A stretch of DNA of 16,505 nucleotides from Flavobacteriales bacterium. GTDB taxonomy: Bacteria; Bacteroidota; Bacteroidia; Flavobacteriales_E; Vicingaceae. Position numbers and translations under genes: made by a program. Positions 14,446 through 16,505 of the stretch are shown here, piece by piece (position 1 is the first letter of the stretch; every line of letters starts with the position of its first letter). The notes beneath the pieces are model-generated. The model saw only the letters and a list, made by a program, of their open reading frames with translations, was not told where the DNA came from and did not search any database. Location of the stretch: NCBI GenBank assembly GCA_002402165.1, contig NVVI01000038.1, positions 1,436-17,940 on the forward strand, read 5' to 3'.

Positions 14446-15977
14446 ATTTCCATTCAAAACAACTGATAAAGAGTTAATTAGAGTAAAAATAGAATTAACT
14501 CTTGTGGTTCGATAAGTGTCATTTTTAAAGTCAAACAAGATTCCTTCGGGAAACATCATATTTTGAACTGCTCGTTTTGTTGCTAAATTTCCAGAACTCC
14601 ATAAATTCGATATGTTTAAAGCATATTGAGTTGCTTTTTCAAGTAGATTATCAAGGTTCGATAAATTTAAACTGCCTTTTTTATGTAACTCCTCTTTTAA
14701 CGCTAATTTTTCATTTTCTAATTGAGTTCTAAATTTATCGTATTGTTCTTTAGATATTTCTTCAAAAACAAACCGTTCTTCTAATCGTTCTAATTTTTTA
14801 CTGATTTCTTTTACTTGCTTTTGTTGTATTTCAACTTCTTCTAACTGTTCTTTGTTCTGTTCAATAAAAACTTGCTTTAGCATATCTTTTAATACAGGAA
14901 TATACTTGTTTCCTTTTATCTGCAACTGATATTTACTCAGTAAATCATTAAACTTTTGGTGCATGATTTTAGCACTCTTGTTTTCTTTAGCACCAATTCT
15001 ATTATTTTTGTAGTAATACAATCCTTTCTTTTTACTAAATACCCTGTATAAGGTGTTTTACAAGTCGCAGACTTCACAAATTGCTTTAAAGGTAGGTTTT
15101 CATCATCTCGGTTGTATTTATATCCTGATGCGTTTTGACTGAGTAAATCATTAATCTTTAAAAAGATTTCTTTAGATACTAACCCTTCGTGTTTTCCCTC
15201 AATTATTTCTTCTGCAATATGACCGCTAATAACCAATCCACAGTAAAATGGATTTCTAAAATAATCGCTTAGTTTTTTAGATTGAATGTGAAGCCCTTTT
15301 TTAGCCAATCGTTCTGCTATTTCATTATAAGTAACATTTTCTCTTGCTTTCCATAAAAAGGCTTTTTTCAATAATTTACCATCTTTATTGATAACAATTT
15401 TTTGCTCTTTTCCTTTGCCAGGATTTAAGTTGGTATATCCAAAAGGAATAGTTCCTATCCAATATCCTTTTCTTAGTTTCTCTTGCATCCCCGAAACGGA
15501 TTTATCTCGCCTTAATTCGTTATCGAATTGGCTGAACATATAATATAGATTTTGTTGAAAGGAACCCGAAGCAGAATTAACATCTATTTCTTGGGTTGCA
15601 GAAATAGTAATAACACCTTGCTTTTTTAACTGGTCGCTAATGTAAGCTCCGTTTGCTCCAGTTCTTGAAAATCTATCATAAGAATAAACAATGATGTAAG
15701 AAACGGATTTATTTCGTTTTACGAAAGAAAGCATTTTAGTAAATTCTTTTCTTTCATCACTTTTAGCAGATTCATAAGTGCCACCAAAAAATTCAATTAC
15801 ATCAATACCTTTTTTTTCTGCTAATTGTTTGCAGTACTTTTTTTGAGTTTCTAAACTTTGGTTGTTTTCGGCTTGTTCTTTGGTAGAAACTCTTGTATAA
15901 ACAACTGCTTTTCCTTTTTCATTGTGTGTTTTACGTTTACTCTTGGTAAACCGCTTAAAAGTAGATAAGTCTTTCAT
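14446..15977 (-). pseudogene. Large serine recombinase (integrase of a mobile element), apparent frameshift
   Basis: The first open frame (ATG 15977, 346 residues) holds a resolvase catalytic domain with Ser31 in YTRVSTKEQ and the arginines of YSYDRFSRTG (98-107). A recombinase domain (about 175-275) and the start of a zinc-ribbon-like region (CKTPYTGYLVK, from 306) follow. The family continuation GLYYYKNNRIG, NKSAK and a long Glu/Lys coiled coil is found one frame back (-1), from about 15021 down to about 14446. The shift falls at the AAAAAG tract near 15028-15034; one extra A would restore a protein of about 511 residues, a normal length. It could be a disabling mutation, a sequencing error or recoding. 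The expected zinc-binding Cys after YYYK are absent. It catalyses DNA integration or excision through a phosphoserine link. No stop codon occurs before the tRNA, so the 3' limit given is approximate. Confidence 0.82.
14469..14503. repeat. 11-bp inverted repeat near the recombinase 3' end
   Basis: AAGAGTTAATT (14469-14479) and AATTAACTCTT (14493-14503) are perfectly complementary with a 13-bp spacer. The 35-bp dyad lies between the tRNA terminator and the recombinase coiled coil, inside the coding frame. Its size suits a site bound by a recombinase dimer, or it may simply form a hairpin. Confidence 0.55.
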
Positions 15978-15996
15978 AATCTTAATCTTTTTGTGC

Positions 15997-16194
15997 TTAT
16001 TCAGTTATTATTTGTTTGTAAAGTATAATAGCCAATCGTTCTAACTCTTCTAAAATAAATTTAGCTTCATTATCGTTAACATTCTCAAAGCCATCATACG
16101 TTCTTAATTTCTCACAATCAATCTTTTTTAATTGTAAAAATTGATTACTTTTTCCAAGCTGTTTAGGTAGGATATGTTTTAGCTTTTGGCTCAC
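15997..16194 (-). CDS. Small protein of unknown function upstream of the recombinase
   Basis: This 65-residue ORF begins with GTG at 16194 and stops 19 bases before the recombinase ATG, so the two are probably co-transcribed. The protein is charged (many Lys and Glu) and the C-terminal half, NDNEAKFILEELERLAIILYKQ, looks like one amphipathic helix. No domain is recognised. It could be a regulator or accessory factor of the recombinase, but this comes only from position. A 10-bp inverted repeat lies two bases upstream of the start. The GTG start is less certain than an ATG, but no ATG fits the frame. Confidence 0.6.
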   Translation of the reverse strand: MSQKLKHILPKQLGKSNQFLQLKKIDCEKLRTYDGFENVNDNEAKFILEELERLAIILYKQIITE

Positions 16195-16196
16195 AA

Positions 16197-16223
16197 ATAA
16201 TTTAGATTATTAGTCTAAATTAT
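16197..16223. repeat. Inverted repeat at the start of the recombinase operon
   Basis: ATAATTTAGA (16197-16206) and TCTAAATTAT (16214-16223) form a perfect 10-bp dyad with a 7-bp spacer, two bases before the GTG at 16194. The location suits an operator for control of the small ORF and recombinase, or a leader hairpin masking the start. Confidence 0.6.
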
Positions 16224-16224
16224 G

Positions 16225-16505
16225 CAGCTTTTACCCTCCTTTTTAAATTGAGAAAATATTGTCTAAGAAATTTCAATCAGTATCTAAAGTATGATATAAT
16301 TGACTTTTTTTATGACAAAAATTACAATGTTTTCTCTTGCCTTTTTCAACAAAACTTTTAAGAACATCAAACTACTTTAAGCAGAGTAAAAATATCCCTA
16401 CTTAGGTTGTCTCAACATACAAAATATGTTCTAAGGCAAGTTTCCTAGAACCTAAAACCATATAGGGGGAATTTTATTCTTTAATGGATAAAACATATTT
16501 TAATA
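16225..16505. other. Right-end region with no supported gene
   Basis: I see no convincing gene in these 281 bases. On the minus strand AAGGAGG (16235-16241) resembles a Shine-Dalgarno sequence but no start codon follows at a useful distance. A 32-codon open frame without start (16273-16371, minus) encodes a CxxCH pattern. An imperfect dyad GTTCTA / TAGAAC lies at 16428-16451. An ATG at 16484 on the plus strand, 15 bases after an AGGGGG run (16463-16468), could begin a gene outside the window. Confidence 0.5.

Noticed and set aside
14327..14515. Plus-strand ORF beginning in tRNA-Leu
   Set aside because: It is only a translation of the tRNA and its terminator.
13669..15021. One continuous 450-residue gene
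   Set aside because: It joins the recombinase C-terminus, antisense tRNA-Leu and an unrelated protein with its own signal peptide; it is a chance open frame across three units.
16312..16380. 22-codon plus-strand ORF near the right edge
   Set aside because: It is very short, with no ribosome site or recognisable product.
16484..16505. ATG at the right edge after an AGGGGG run
   Set aside because: Only seven codons are visible and the spacing to the purine run is too long, so a gene cannot be supported.
1..16505. CRISPR array or tandem direct repeats
   Set aside because: No regularly spaced identical repeats were seen; all repeats found are inverted or isolated pairs.

Overview
The window looks like a chromosomal segment from a Bacteroidota member, probably of the Flavobacteriia. 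This rests on the low-GC composition, several perfect TAnnTTTG (-7) promoter boxes of the Bacteroidota sigma factor, secreted proteins whose signal peptides end in F-S-Q or V-G-Q, and mostly absent Shine-Dalgarno sequences. Genus or species cannot be named from the sequence alone.

Region 1 (1-2474): the 5' part of a phosphofructokinase gene on the minus strand, diverging from a secreted MORN-repeat-like protein (523-1587, +). That gene converges, with a 4-base overlap, on two tandem paralogous small secreted or membrane proteins of unknown function (minus strand).

Region 2 (2475-7625): mfd, the transcription-repair coupling factor, with a -7 box so close to its ATG that the mRNA may be leaderless. 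A cluster of hairpins follows, then a compact hipB-hipA type II toxin-antitoxin operon with palindromic candidate operators upstream and a strong terminator hairpin that includes the hipA stop codon.

Region 3 (7626-11189): a CPA-type cation:proton antiporter and an Xaa-Pro aminopeptidase (pepP), each with its own TAnnTTTG box. A nested palindromic dispersed repeat of about 114 bp follows, then an alpha/beta hydrolase.

Region 4 (11193-13538): a minus-strand housekeeping operon prs - rplY (L25/Ctc form) - pth, tightly spaced, with a good two-part promoter (TTTG-N20-TAAATTTG). It links PRPP synthesis with translation: a ribosomal protein and a factor that recycles stalled peptidyl-tRNA.

Region 5 (13669-16505): a secreted, probably outer-membrane, beta-rich protein (-), then tRNA-Leu(CAA) (+) with its terminator. 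Abutting the tRNA 3' side is a serine recombinase gene (-) with an apparent 1-nt frameshift, preceded by a small GTG-start ORF. This looks like one end of an integrated mobile element that continues past the right edge. The recombinase has no stop of its own: its frame runs through the terminator, antisense through the tRNA, and on into the next gene.

I did not find a clearly new biological system. The most informative oddities are the recombinase/tRNA junction with its frameshift and nearby 11-bp inverted repeat, the nested palindromic repeat at 10275-10388, the hip operator region, and the paralogous pair next to the MORN-like gene.
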